Origin: a virus
Direction: 5' to 3' (one strand)
Virus record (IMG/VR): IMGVR_UViG_3300013102_000009
Span: 1 to 61,875 of that record
DNA length: 61,875 nt
In this document: positions 32,815 through 40,334 of the stretch, piece after piece
Position numbering within the stretch: position 1 is the stretch's first letter
How the letters are laid out: each line of letters starts with the position of its first letter
Position numbers and translations under genes: made by a program
The notes under the pieces: generated by a model
What the model was told of the DNA's origin: nothing
Databases searched by the model: none
The model's input: the letters and a program-made list of their open reading frames with translations, nothing else

Positions 32815-33399
32815 TTAGTATTCCTTTTTGATAATGCCGCCCTTGGCGAACAATTCTTGTACGTGTGCTTCGTACCGTTGGTTTTGGTACTTTTGGATGT
32901 CTCTGCCATGTACTCTACACAGCGGATTCCTCCGTGTCAAAATCTGCTTGCGGTGGTAGTAACTGGTGTCTTCATGCCACTCACAGTCGCACTCAAATGT
33001 GTAGTACGGCGTGTCTTCGTAGCCACACTCGGTGCAAACGTACCAGTACCAGTCGCTTGCGTGGTTATACACATGCTTGCAATTCTTACGCTTCAGTTCT
33101 TTTTTGAGGTCTGTGAAGTCTATGTTCCACTTGTTGCGCTCTGAAACGCGAGCATTGCGCTTGGCGTCATGCTTTTTCTTCCACTCTTTGTACTCTGGAG
33201 TGGACTTGGCTACGTCTTCAATATCCTGCCATTTGACAGGAGGCATGAGTTCAAGCGGGAGAGGCTGCTTGGCCTTGGCAATTTCGTCCCAGACCCAGAC
33301 CTTCTTCTCACCACGCTTGATGTGTTTGTTGAACCAGATGCCTATGTATATCCACATCCCCACGGTGAAGAGTATGTAGGGGATTGCGTAGGGGTCCAC
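32815..33399 (-). CDS. membrane-anchored protein with zinc site (194 aa)
   Basis: One N-terminal membrane segment (IPYILFTVGMWIYIGIWF), a basic linker (EWKKKHDAKRNARVSERNKW), then a Cys/His cluster (KHVYNHAS..YVCTECG..FECDCEWHED) that should bind zinc. The soluble part would face the cytoplasm. Not a known family. GTG start with GGAGCA upstream. Confidence 0.65.
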   Translation of the reverse strand: MDPYAIPYILFTVGMWIYIGIWFNKHIKRGEKKVWVWDEIAKAKQPLPLELMPPVKWQDIEDVAKSTPEYKEWKKKHDAKRNARVSERNKWNIDFTDLKKELKRKNCKHVYNHASDWYWYVCTECGYEDTPYYTFECDCEWHEDTSYYHRKQILTRRNPLCRVHGRDIQKYQNQRYEAHVQELFAKGGIIKKEY

Positions 33400-33455
33400 G
33401 GTGTGCTCCTAATCTGTCGGATTTACTTCAGTTTAGAAGCACACCGGGGGCTATG

Positions 33456-33623
33456 TCAAGTTCGGAAGTAGTATGGTTTACCGGTCATTAGCCGGTCAAG
33501 AAAGTTGACAGTTTCCCGGCTGAAGGCTCTCTTGCCAAGCCTTGAGAGAAGGTGGTATGCCGGAAACAGCATTCTGGCTTCAATGATGCCAGCGCGAATC
33601 TGGCGTGCGTACTTAGCCTTCAC
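33456..33623 (-). CDS. small basic protein (55 aa)
   Basis: GTG in a GTGA overlap with the upstream gene. Very basic (KAKYARQIRAGIIEARMLF...LGKRAFSRETVNFLDRLMTG). Possibly nucleic acid binding; not recognised. Confidence 0.6.
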   Translation of the reverse strand: MKAKYARQIRAGIIEARMLFPAYHLLSRLGKRAFSRETVNFLDRLMTGKPYYFRT

Positions 33624-33847
33624 TTGGACGCCTTCAATGCAAGCCGCAGTTCATTGAACTCAAGACACTTCTCAGAGGCTACAGTGACCTCCCATTGGTT
33701 CAGGCGGTCCAAGTAGAAAGCAATGATGAGCTTGGAGCCGTACCACGTCTTCTTACGAAGAGCAACATAAGCGGTTTGGACGCCACCGCCAAGACGGAGA
33801 GTGTAGCCTTCAGGGGCTTTGGGAAGGGTAAATTTAGCCACGGTCAT
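33620..33847 (-). CDS. hypothetical protein (75 aa)
   Basis: ATG at 33847 preferred for its GAAGAGG site; ATG at 33880 would add 11 residues. Beta-rich with aromatic residues (GYTLRLGGGVQTAYVALRKKTWYGSKLIIAFYL). Not recognised. Confidence 0.55.
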   Translation of the reverse strand: MTVAKFTLPKAPEGYTLRLGGGVQTAYVALRKKTWYGSKLIIAFYLDRLNQWEVTVASEKCLEFNELRLALKASK

Positions 33848-33883
33848 ATGCCTCTTCGTCAAATTCGACTTCGCGTTCATCGT

Positions 33884-34342
33884 TCACGCGGTCACTTCCT
33901 TGGCCTCAGCGAGAGTCCACTCTTCGATCTTTGCCTTGTCCTTCTCGTTCACGGTCCATTCCTTGAGACCAATGGAACTGTACTTGATGTAGTCCGGGGT
34001 GTACCAATCTCCGCAGCTATCAAGAAGGGCCAACGCCGGTTTGGTGAGGACAACGCCGTCATACTTCTTGACGAAGATGAGTGAGCCTTTCTCAGTGGGC
34101 AGTTCCGGCTTCGGGCGGTCAATCAGGTAGAAGGTCTTGTTGGACTGGTAGCTGTTGGCGATAGCTCGCATACCACCTTCGGTGTACCAGTAGCTCACGG
34201 TGCCCCCGTGGTCATCCCTGACTTCAACGACACCGATCTTGATGTCCAGCACCGTGTTTTCTTCAACAACTCGGGCAATGGTGTCACCCTTCTGGATGTC
34301 CTTGAACTCAATGACAGGGTACTGCTCAAACGGGTTTTTCAC
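33884..34342 (-). CDS. SH3/KOW-like domain protein (152 aa)
   Basis: GTG start with AAAGGAATC upstream. Residues about 12-60 (DIQKGDTIARVVEEN..DIKIGVVEVRDDHGG) carry the KGD..G.V signature of the genome's SH3-like family; residues 80-140 form a second part (LIFVKKYDGVVLTKPALALLDSCGD) of unknown type. Confidence 0.62.
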   Translation of the reverse strand: MKNPFEQYPVIEFKDIQKGDTIARVVEENTVLDIKIGVVEVRDDHGGTVSYWYTEGGMRAIANSYQSNKTFYLIDRPKPELPTEKGSLIFVKKYDGVVLTKPALALLDSCGDWYTPDYIKYSSIGLKEWTVNEKDKAKIEEWTLAEAKEVTA

Positions 34343-34404
34343 TTGATTCCTTTTCTCAATTACGGGTTGTTATGAGAAAACTCTATGCGGGTTTTCTCAC
34401 GCTG

Positions 34405-34689
34405 TCAAATCGTGCATACTTTAGACAGCCAATAGGTAGGCTTGCCGTCCATGCCCCACTCACTGCCGCAATCGCACTCCGCAGATGCGTCTCCACCGTC
34501 CCACCCGTTCTGGATGAAGACAGGGACACCGCAGCAGGGACTACGCAGCACACTGGGGGTGTCGCGGTCTGTGATGCTCACGCCTGCTTCAAGCAGCGCC
34601 TCAGCAATCGCCTTGTCCGTTGCAATGCCGCCGTCCACCCAGCGTGCCTTGTAGATGACGGCCTGTACCTTCTCAAGCTGTGTGCTCAC
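34405..34689 (-). CDS. zinc-ribbon-like small protein (94 aa)
   Basis: N-terminal half helical (VQAVIYKARWVDGGIATDKAIAEALLEAG), C-terminal half with CCGVP and CDCG pairs that could hold a zinc. GTG start, overlapping the next gene upstream by four bases. Function unknown. Confidence 0.62.
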   Translation of the reverse strand: MSTQLEKVQAVIYKARWVDGGIATDKAIAEALLEAGVSITDRDTPSVLRSPCCGVPVFIQNGWDGGDASAECDCGSEWGMDGKPTYWLSKVCTI

Positions 34690-34877
34690 CGTCCTGCCTC
34701 CACTGAGATGAAGGTGTCAGGTGTGCAGCAGACAAGCTCTCCCGGCTCCGTGTCCCACTCAACCCAGACGTTGCGGCCACCCTCTTTACGGTTGTCAGAG
34801 TGAACCGTACCTTCTGTCTTGACGTAGAGAAGCCTTACACGGTCTCCCTTTTCGTATGTTCCGGGTATGCGGCTCAC
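34686..34877 (-). CDS. single SH3/KOW-like domain protein (63 aa)
   Basis: YEKGDRVRLLYVKTEGTVHSDNR then VWVEWDTEPGELVCC: a minimal SH3-like barrel with the KGDRV start and aromatic strand. Relative of the repeats at 42066-43880. GTG/ATG overlaps at both ends. Confidence 0.62.
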   Translation of the reverse strand: MSRIPGTYEKGDRVRLLYVKTEGTVHSDNRKEGGRNVWVEWDTEPGELVCCTPDTFISVEAGR

Positions 34878-35110
34878 TGGCCCAACCTCTTCTCAATGAT
34901 CCGCATTAGCGGGTTGAACTTTTCAGGGGCAGTGGTGTAGTTCAACAGTTCAAGAAGGTTCGCTGTCCGCTGCTCAAAGGCAAGCGCGAGCGTGGCCTGC
35001 GTGCCGTGGTAGTCCTCCTGACTGTGCTGATTGTAGTCAGCGACAGCGTAGTGCCAGTTCGGCTCCATGCTCATGTGGTCAACAGGCTGGGGGTCTTGTT
35101 CGTTCATCAT
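34874..35110 (-). CDS. hypothetical protein (78 aa)
   Basis: Start at ATG 35110 (or 35107) with AAGGAAGG upstream; the frame is open further upstream. Middle is His/Gln-rich, end helical (RTANLLELLNYTTAPEKFNPLMRI). Not recognised. Confidence 0.55.
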   Translation of the reverse strand: MMNEQDPQPVDHMSMEPNWHYAVADYNQHSQEDYHGTQATLALAFEQRTANLLELLNYTTAPEKFNPLMRIIEKRLGQ

Positions 35111-35205
35111 GGTTTGAACACTACCTTCCTTTTCGCTTAGGCGCAAATTTTGCGGCGGATATTTTCAGGACGGCTTCTTGTGGGAAGCACACAGTTCTGA
35201 TTGAG

Positions 35206-35403
35206 CTACTTGAAGTCGAGCGGGTCTTTCCCGTCCTTGGTGCACAGCGCGTCATACAGGCTGAAGGGCTTGGCAGGCGGCTTAGGCTCTGCTGCCTTGC
35301 GCTCACGCCTCAAGCGACGGTCCCGCCCGTTGCGCGATTCAGCGCCGCAGACACGGCAGCGGCCATTGGCTCCACGTCCATAGATGTGCTCATGAGTTTC
35401 CAT
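35206..35403 (-). CDS. small zinc-finger protein (65 aa)
   Basis: N-terminus HEHIYGRGANGRCRVCGAE has His-His plus Cys-x-x-Cys, followed by an extremely Arg-rich stretch. First gene of the long leftward unit after non-coding block B. The leader lacks a clear ribosome site. Confidence 0.6.
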   Translation of the reverse strand: METHEHIYGRGANGRCRVCGAESRNGRDRRLRRERKAAEPKPPAKPFSLYDALCTKDGKDPLDFK

Positions 35404-35629
35404 GTGAAAAGGCTATAGGGAAAAAACAGGTTTGTCTAAATGTTTCTCCAAAGCGCACGGACTTTTTCGGTCCTCTATCATCTAAAGCTGATTTAGTCAA
35501 GTACTTTTTCACAAAAATGTCGTAACAATCGCTCTGAATTTTTATGCCCACACTCTGCATAATCATTCATTACAATGCATACCCATACACTGCACATTAC
35601 TTAGTTGACAATTCCTGTAATACACATAA

Positions 35630-35692
35630 ACACAATTACTAATACCCAATACACAATTAGTAATGCATATTCATTCACACACAATTACTTAT
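35630..35692 (+). repeat. iteron-like direct repeats ACACAATTASTWAT
   Basis: Three copies: ACACAATTACTAAT (35630-35643), ACACAATTAGTAAT (35651-35664), ACACAATTACTTAT (35679-35692), spaced 21 and 28 bases. A weaker copy (GCACATTACTTA) lies near 35592. ATGCAT occurs after copies 2 and 3. Such arrays often bind a replication initiator or regulator. Confidence 0.65.
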
Positions 35693-35837
35693 TCATGCAT
35701 TGTTATAAGCCCATGCTTGACATCTTCCCTGTTGTATGCATCAACAGCACATGAGGGCAGCCCTACGTACTCCCATGCACTCATACGCGCTGTGAGCCAT
35801 TCTAAGGGCTTAGTAGATGCATAGTGGCACTCACTCC

Positions 35838-35896
35838 CACACATAGCCCTACAGGCGCTCTAAGGGGCCATAGAAGGCTGCTGAGAGCTATGTGTG
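35838..35896. repeat. 10-bp inverted repeat CACACATAGC/GCTATGTGTG
   Basis: Perfect arms at 35838-35847 and 35887-35896 with a 39-base interior. Surrounded by further CATAG, GCATAG and CACATAG words. Could be a folded RNA or a pair of sites. Confidence 0.5.
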
Positions 35897-36182
35897 TATG
35901 TAACCCACGCTCACGGTGTACATGCATAGGCGCACTACACATAGCGGCCAGATAGGGGTTCACTGTTGGGTCGCGATAGTGGACTCTCATTTAGGGCTTG
36001 CACAACTTTTAGGGTGTCTCTCTCATCACTCACTTTATTCTTTTACTAAAATCAATTTCTAAATAAACAAAAAAAATAAATATATATAAGAGAGAAAAAG
36101 TGACCCTGAAGATGTAGACAGTGCCTACATGCCGCATATTCCGCGTGTTCTAGGGGTTTACCTACCCTATCCTGCTAACCTC

Positions 36183-36197
36183 CATAACCTACACAAA
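36183..36197 (+). repeat. CATAACCTACACAAA, shared with 56290-56304
   Basis: Exact 15-base match to the last two units of the 9-bp repeat array upstream of the OB-fold-like gene. It lies 14 bases before the left arm of the GGACAGAATAC inverted repeat. Confidence 0.6.
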
Positions 36198-36210
36198 CCA
36201 CATATCCTAT

Positions 36211-36314
36211 CCCTGTATTCTGTCCACTCCCTATTATCTTTTTCCTTTTTTCCGCACTCCCTGAATCACAGAACGCATAAACCCTGCACCCCTCAAAACG
36301 GACAGAATACAGGG
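36211..36314. repeat. 15-bp inverted repeat carrying GGACAGAATACAGGG
   Basis: CCCTGTATTCTGTCC (36211-36225) and GGACAGAATACAGGG (36300-36314) are perfect complements 74 bases apart. The same element occurs at 6068-6083 and 56909-56925. Confidence 0.82.
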
Positions 36315-36400
36315 GACACCTTTGACCCTGAATCCGGCCGGAGTCTGCCTAGCGCACCCTAGCTCTCAAGCCCCGTTACAGGGTGCCCGGAGACAGCAAA

Positions 36401-36446
36401 AAGCCCCTGCCAGCACATCCGGTTAGGGACATGCCGACAGGGGCTT
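36401..36446 (-). terminator. terminator ending the accessory unit
   Basis: AAGCCCCTG (36401-36409) and CAGGGGCTT (36438-36446), with a partly paired interior; minus-strand tail is TTTTTGC. It stops leftward transcripts from 40.1-36.5 kb before block B. Confidence 0.85.
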
Positions 36447-36471
36447 TGAGCATGTGCTACAGGGTTACAGG

Positions 36472-36546
36472 CTAGATGAGGATCACCAGTAAAAACAGGA
36501 GTGCGAGAGTGGCAATTACTAGAACCTCCACCTTACGCTGACTCAT
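36472..36546 (-). CDS. single-pass membrane microprotein (24 aa)
   Basis: MSQRKVEVLVIATLALLFLL then VILI: a short basic start followed by one hydrophobic helix. ATG overlaps the upstream stop (ATGA), which supports translation. Possibly an inhibitor or a signal at the host membrane; unknown. Confidence 0.55.
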   Translation of the reverse strand: MSQRKVEVLVIATLALLFLLVILI

Positions 36547-36809
36547 AGTTCACCTTTAGTGACTATTACCTCAATGCGGCGGCCTAGGACACTGGCGACG
36601 TTGATAACCTCGCCCCGGTGCCACTCGGCTAGCCGTACAGCACTAATGGCTGTATTCCGGCAAAACTCCGTGTCATTGATACGCAATTCCGAAACCATGT
36701 AATTCTCAATATCCGAAATAGCCATATCGCTATCCATTCTCACGGAATGCTCTTTTAGCCGTGCATTGCCGGGAGTTGGATAAACCCTAATGTCGTACAA
36801 AGCTTTCAT
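36543..36809 (-). CDS. hypothetical protein (88 aa)
   Basis: Looks like a small alpha-beta domain (ALYDIRVYPTPGNARLKEHSV...INVASVLGRRIEVIVTKGEL). Overlaps both neighbours by four bases. Not recognised. Confidence 0.6.
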   Translation of the reverse strand: MKALYDIRVYPTPGNARLKEHSVRMDSDMAISDIENYMVSELRINDTEFCRNTAISAVRLAEWHRGEVINVASVLGRRIEVIVTKGEL

Positions 36810-37051
36810 GCGAATAGCTCCAAATTCCCTTTGATGATTTGTGTTGTTTTGTCCTGTACATCGGTAAAGCCTTGATTGAGGTTAGGAATTCCCAATTCCT
36901 CTTTAGCCGCCTTTACAGCCAACAAAGCATTACCAATCTTCTTGATTTCCCGCCTATGCGTTGAAAGCACATTGGCAAGGGGATCAGGCAATAGCTCCGC
37001 ATCAACCAAAGCCTCAATTGCAATTACTACTTCACCGACTGAGAATTCCAT
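36806..37051 (-). CDS. hypothetical helical protein (81 aa)
   Basis: Helical with Leu/Ala/Lys (VVIAIEALVDAELLPDPLANVLSTH...NALLAVKAAKEELG). ATG start directly after the upstream stop. Not recognised. Confidence 0.58.
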   Translation of the reverse strand: MEFSVGEVVIAIEALVDAELLPDPLANVLSTHRREIKKIGNALLAVKAAKEELGIPNLNQGFTDVQDKTTQIIKGNLELFA

Positions 37052-37405
37052 TTACTTACCTTTGTTTGTGAGTGTGAGGAAATAGGTTTTTCGCGGTTCC
37101 ATGTATTGCGTCATTCCACTGCTGACAGGGTGGATAAACAATGACGTCTTATCAGGGTTGAATCCGACGACGTAATAGGGCTTGACGCTGTAGCCGTCAT
37201 CCAGAATGAACAGGGAGCGCTCGAATTCTTTGGGGGCGTCATAGTCGTGTTTCAGGTGAAGCGTGTAAACGGTTGAAGCTTTTGCGCCCTCATATTCCAA
37301 AAGGAAAGTCTCAAGGGTGCCGTAAACCATATCGAAGGTGCCCGGTTTACGGGTTGCCTTGAAATGAAAATCTTTGTCGAGTTCTTCAATACGCTGCATG
37401 GCCAT
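37052..37405 (-). CDS. hypothetical protein (117 aa)
   Basis: Beta-rich with a two-half architecture (STVYTLHLKHDYDAPKEFERS and LFIHPVSSGMTQYMEPRKTYFLTL). ATG with AAGGAC upstream. No family recognised; part of the accessory unit with the ArdA-like gene. Confidence 0.58.
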   Translation of the reverse strand: MAMQRIEELDKDFHFKATRKPGTFDMVYGTLETFLLEYEGAKASTVYTLHLKHDYDAPKEFERSLFILDDGYSVKPYYVVGFNPDKTSLFIHPVSSGMTQYMEPRKTYFLTLTNKGK

Positions 37406-37416
37406 GATGTTAGTCC

Positions 37417-37716
37417 TTAGAGATAAATACGGAATTCTTCAGTGATTGCGATAAAGCTTTGGCCCTGCCCGTTGCCCATGCTCTGGGAGTCCCAGTAGCA
37501 CCATGTGCTGTCTTCTGTCAAGCAGGGCGTGTCCAGTGGACTCGTGAAGTCCGTAATGCTGCCACCTAGCACAAACACTATGACCAGTGCAATACCGGAC
37601 ATGCGGCGCTGGATGCCCTTGTGAGCGTCTAAGAAGCGTCCCATGGCCACCAGTGGCCGGGAGGTCCAGAATGAACGCCTAGCGGCTCGTGTGGCCGCTG
37701 TGGAGTGCTTGCCCAT
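37417..37716 (-). CDS. membrane protein with extracytoplasmic Cys pair (99 aa)
   Basis: Basic N-terminus (TRAARRSFWTSRP), one membrane segment (MSGIALVIVFVLGGSITDF), then a short outer part with two cysteines (PCLTEDSTWCYW) that could form a disulfide. By the positive-inside rule the C-terminus would be outside. Could act in surface exclusion, but that is a guess. Confidence 0.6.
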   Translation of the reverse strand: MGKHSTAATRAARRSFWTSRPLVAMGRFLDAHKGIQRRMSGIALVIVFVLGGSITDFTSPLDTPCLTEDSTWCYWDSQSMGNGQGQSFIAITEEFRIYL

Positions 37717-37718
37717 GA

Positions 37719-38258
37719 TTATTCCCCTGTCTCAGTGTTTGTGAATTCTTTGTGAGCTACTGCCCAGCCTGCCGGATCACAGTCGCACCCTGACTCTTCG
37801 CTGCAATTCTCTTGTGTGTACTGGCAATGACTTTCAACTACTACAGCCACCCAATAACCCGGAGTCTCCAGAATGTGGCGCTCAAGTCCACCACCGACGA
37901 ATTCAGAGTTATGCATGATTGGTCCTGAATAGCTGTATTGCCCACTAAAGCCGGAAAGCAGTTCCCAACCTTCAGGAATTGAGAATTCGTCTTCCCATTC
38001 CCATGTATCGGGATTAGTCAGGACTACTTCCAATTCAATGCCACTGGACATAAGGGGAACTGGCATAACCTGCCCTGTGTGATTCACGCGGATCACATGG
38101 TCAATTTCCATAACGTCATTCAACGTTGGGTTTTCAAGGTGGACACTGTAAGGACCGGAACATTTAGTTTCTTGTACCGAATCAAGGTGGAACCAATCTC
38201 CCAGAATCAATACGACGTTTTGGGAACATACAGCGCAAATTGGAGTGTAAGTAGCCAT
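37719..38258 (-). CDS. hypothetical protein with N- and C-terminal Cys clusters (179 aa)
   Basis: Starts with ICAVCSQNVVLILGDWFH, a zinc-type C-x-x-C with His nearby, and ends with ENCSEESGCDCDP. The middle is acidic and beta-rich. Not recognised. ATG start, two bases from the next gene. Confidence 0.58.
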   Translation of the reverse strand: MATYTPICAVCSQNVVLILGDWFHLDSVQETKCSGPYSVHLENPTLNDVMEIDHVIRVNHTGQVMPVPLMSSGIELEVVLTNPDTWEWEDEFSIPEGWELLSGFSGQYSYSGPIMHNSEFVGGGLERHILETPGYWVAVVVESHCQYTQENCSEESGCDCDPAGWAVAHKEFTNTETGE

Positions 38259-38260
38259 GA

Positions 38261-38383
38261 TTAGTTGCCTTTACCGTAGACGTGAATGATTGAGTTTGAA
38301 TCGGGATTGATTACTACAGGACCATTAGCCCTGTTGTGGAAGTGACGCGGCTTGAATACTTTGTACCAAAGCTTGAGAAACAT
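38261..38383 (-). CDS. short basic protein (40 aa)
   Basis: MFLKLWYKVFKPRHFHNRAN then a polar end (PVVINPDSNSIIHVYGKGN). ATG start, two bases before the next gene. An amphipathic basic N-terminus could bind membrane or nucleic acid. Unknown. Confidence 0.5.
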   Translation of the reverse strand: MFLKLWYKVFKPRHFHNRANGPVVINPDSNSIIHVYGKGN

Positions 38384-38392
38384 TAGTGATCC

Positions 38393-38485
38393 TTAGAAAG
38401 GCGGATTGAGCCAACCGGGTAATGCGAAAAACAGAATGATGAGGAATAGACCTAGTGCTTGCTGTAACAGCTTTTCAATATCCAT
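38393..38485 (-). CDS. second membrane microprotein (30 aa)
   Basis: MDIEKLLQQALGLFLIILFF then ALPGWLNPPF: amphipathic start, one hydrophobic helix, proline-rich end. ATG overlaps the upstream stop (TAATG). Resembles other phage membrane microproteins only in shape. Confidence 0.52.
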   Translation of the reverse strand: MDIEKLLQQALGLFLIILFFALPGWLNPPF

Positions 38486-39078
38486 TAGTTGGAAGTGTCG
38501 CCCATCGGCATGATTGCCCACCGCTCAAGGAATTGGGCCTTGAGCGTTTCAAAGTCTTTGACTTGGATAGCTGGTGTATCTCCACCTTCAATGAATGCCC
38601 ATTCCCAGTATTCGATACGCTCGCCGTGATCCGTATCGAATAGCACTCGCTCAATTTCTTCCCGGTCAAGTTCCGGGAAATTGTCATCGTGGATATGTGC
38701 GTAACGCAATTCATCAACGACAAATTCTGTGAGAGTTTCGGACTCCAATTTGCTGTGATCTGAATCGTCATAAACCGGGTATTTCTCTTGCAGTGTTTCG
38801 ATCAATTCCCTGACCCACTCATGAGTCTTGAATTGATAGGCGCTGACTGTCAGGTAACCCTTATGCATCTTGAATCGGTTAGCTGCAAAGTCTCGCTGAA
38901 TTGAGCGGCGGTTGGAAGTATCAATAAGCGACTCTCCATAGCCGCTAAACGTCATCGGGATAATGACCCTAGCGACTATTCCCATTTTGCAACGTGCCAG
39001 CAATTCATCAATGTCGGCCACGTCAACAACTGAGTCAAAGTCAGGTCCGTAAAGCCCTGCCTCAATGTACATAAACAT
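38485..39078 (-). CDS. hypothetical acidic protein (197 aa)
   Basis: Acidic, with a basic central patch (SNRRSIQRDFAANRFKMHKG) and alternating helices. The C-terminal WEWAFIEGGDTPAIQV is distinctive, but I do not know a family. ATG start, part of the accessory unit. Confidence 0.58.
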   Translation of the reverse strand: MFMYIEAGLYGPDFDSVVDVADIDELLARCKMGIVARVIIPMTFSGYGESLIDTSNRRSIQRDFAANRFKMHKGYLTVSAYQFKTHEWVRELIETLQEKYPVYDDSDHSKLESETLTEFVVDELRYAHIHDDNFPELDREEIERVLFDTDHGERIEYWEWAFIEGGDTPAIQVKDFETLKAQFLERWAIMPMGDTSN

Positions 39079-39091
39079 GTCTAATCCTTTG

Positions 39092-39265
39092 TTAGTTGCT
39101 TACAGGGCGAATATTGAATGGAGTGTCATTGCGGACTTCAAAATAATGTCCACCGTCAAGAGTCCTTAGAACTAGGTGGTCCTTTGTGCGTCCTGACATA
39201 TCGGTAACCACAAAGGGGCCTGTCCAGTCCATAATCTCTACTTGAGTACCTGTCTCAAATTCCAT
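39092..39265 (-). CDS. hypothetical beta-rich protein (57 aa)
   Basis: FETGTQVEIMDWTGPFVVTD..TKDHLVLRTLDGGHYFEVRN: a small barrel-like domain whose GTQVEI start vaguely recalls the SH3-like family of this phage. ATG with AAAGGATTAGCC upstream. Confidence 0.55.
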   Translation of the reverse strand: MEFETGTQVEIMDWTGPFVVTDMSGRTKDHLVLRTLDGGHYFEVRNDTPFNIRPVSN

Positions 39266-39337
39266 GGCTAATCCTTTCTCTCATGTGCTAATTGCACATA
39301 GCCGGTACCGGGTTATCCCGGTAACGACTAAACGCAT

Positions 39338-39661
39338 TTAGAACTGGGAGAAATAATGACCATCACTTTCAAAGTACTCATGACGGAAATTACGATCCCA
39401 TGAAGCGTCGTAATCCACAACCAGATAACTGTGAATATCAACCTCAATTCCCAGACCTTCAAGAATGAAGTCCTCCCTTGAGTCATAATGTCCGATGTAG
39501 TTATCCTCAATGTTTCTTACATGCGTGAAATTGTCTCCCAGCAAATCAAGAATTCCAATTTCTTGATAATCGCAATACGCCTCATAAACCGACGGCGGAT
39601 AAGTTGTGTCCAATTCCCCATTGTCAAAAGCAATTTCAATTTCTTCATACGTTGCGGACAT
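39338..39661 (-). CDS. ArdA-like antirestriction protein, short form (107 aa)
   Basis: Start at ATG 39661 with AAAGGAAATG upstream. Residues about 53-107 (YIGHYDSREDFILEGLG..IHSYLVVDYDASWDRNFRHEY..DGHYFSQF) match the last domain of ArdA proteins, which mimic DNA and block type I restriction enzymes. The protein is strongly acidic, as a DNA mimic should be, but shorter than classical ArdA (about 165 aa), so domain 1 appears missing. Acts on host restriction by inference only. Confidence 0.65.
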   Translation of the reverse strand: MSATYEEIEIAFDNGELDTTYPPSVYEAYCDYQEIGILDLLGDNFTHVRNIEDNYIGHYDSREDFILEGLGIEVDIHSYLVVDYDASWDRNFRHEYFESDGHYFSQF

Positions 39662-39740
39662 TGCATTTCCTTTGTTCGATTGAATTGTGCCTAGTAGCAC
39701 ATAGCCGATACCTAATTGCTTAGGTGCCGACTAAATGACA

Positions 39741-40127
39741 CTAGTCTTTGTTGTGTCCCTTATCCGCAACTGCATTTATTGCGTCTTGCAGTTTTTGGTC
39801 TGCCCTACGGCTCAATGTTTCATTGCAGTGTTTACGGAATTCCGCAGGTGTTTTAGTGCTGGCATTGGTTCGGAACCCAATAAAGTCGTAAAGGAATTCA
39901 AGAGTCAGGAACGGCTCATGTCCACTGGCCGCATAAAGCATTACGTGACGCCGGTAAAATTCTTGAGCTACGAAAATGTCTTTGATGTTGTTTATGCCAA
40001 CAGACATTGTCCCGAATGCCATTGATTGAAACATTTCGTCATCGACTGAATCCCACCATTCTTGACGTTCCGGTGTATCCAGTTTCAAGTCAGTACGTAC
40101 TTTCAAGTTATTCCAAGTGAGTGACAT
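39741..40127 (-). CDS. hypothetical protein, first gene of the leftward accessory unit (128 aa)
   Basis: Starts MSLTWNNLKVRTDLKL; acidic N-terminal half with Trp residues (QEWWDSVDDEMFQSM), helical C-terminal half (KTPAEFRKHCNETLSRRADQKLQDAINAVAD). Not recognised. It is closest to the divergent control region, so probably among the earliest expressed. Confidence 0.58.
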   Translation of the reverse strand: MSLTWNNLKVRTDLKLDTPERQEWWDSVDDEMFQSMAFGTMSVGINNIKDIFVAQEFYRRHVMLYAASGHEPFLTLEFLYDFIGFRTNASTKTPAEFRKHCNETLSRRADQKLQDAINAVADKGHNKD

Positions 40128-40334
40128 TTCTTATCCTTTGCTATGTCGTGTGAGCCATTCACACTATGCGCTGTACGGACTGTATGCCCGTACAACGCCT
40201 AGCGCGTATGCCTTCAGTATCTCTATTGAGTTATCAAACATCCTGTCCAGTGAAGCTGGCCGGTGATTCAATCCCCTGCCCTGCCCCCGAACTTGCTACG
40301 CCTTGAGCCTAATACGGTTCACCTGAAAACACCT

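Larger units (their letters stand above)
35404..36400. other. non-coding block B (about 1 kb)
   Basis: No gene seen on either strand. It holds, in map order: a possible leftward -35 TTGACT (35500-35495), the iteron-like repeats at 35630-35692, an inverted repeat at 35838-35896, an AT tract followed by GAGAGAAAAAG near 36050-36100, and the GGACAGAATACAGGG inverted repeat at 36211-36314. The order AT tract, GAGA run, inverted repeat is shared with block A. Confidence 0.7.

Noticed and set aside
32303-33623. Frameshifted remnants in the small-gene region
   Set aside because: The short genes 32303-32470 and 33456-33623 have overlapping starts and complete frames, so they look like intact small genes.
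34373-34399. Terminator GAGAAAAC/GTTTTCTC
   Set aside because: Short AT-rich stem within the gap between two genes of one unit, with no U-run; too weak to claim.
35600-35700. CRISPR array from the ACACAATTA repeats
   Set aside because: Repeats are 14 bases, imperfect and too close (21-28 bases) for a CRISPR array.
36129-36362. 77-codon frame in block B
   Set aside because: Low-complexity His/Pro/Leu-rich translation of repeats, no ribosome site, and spans the inverted repeat.
36401-36446. Riboswitch before block B
   Set aside because: A simple terminator hairpin explains it; no conserved aptamer fold is visible.
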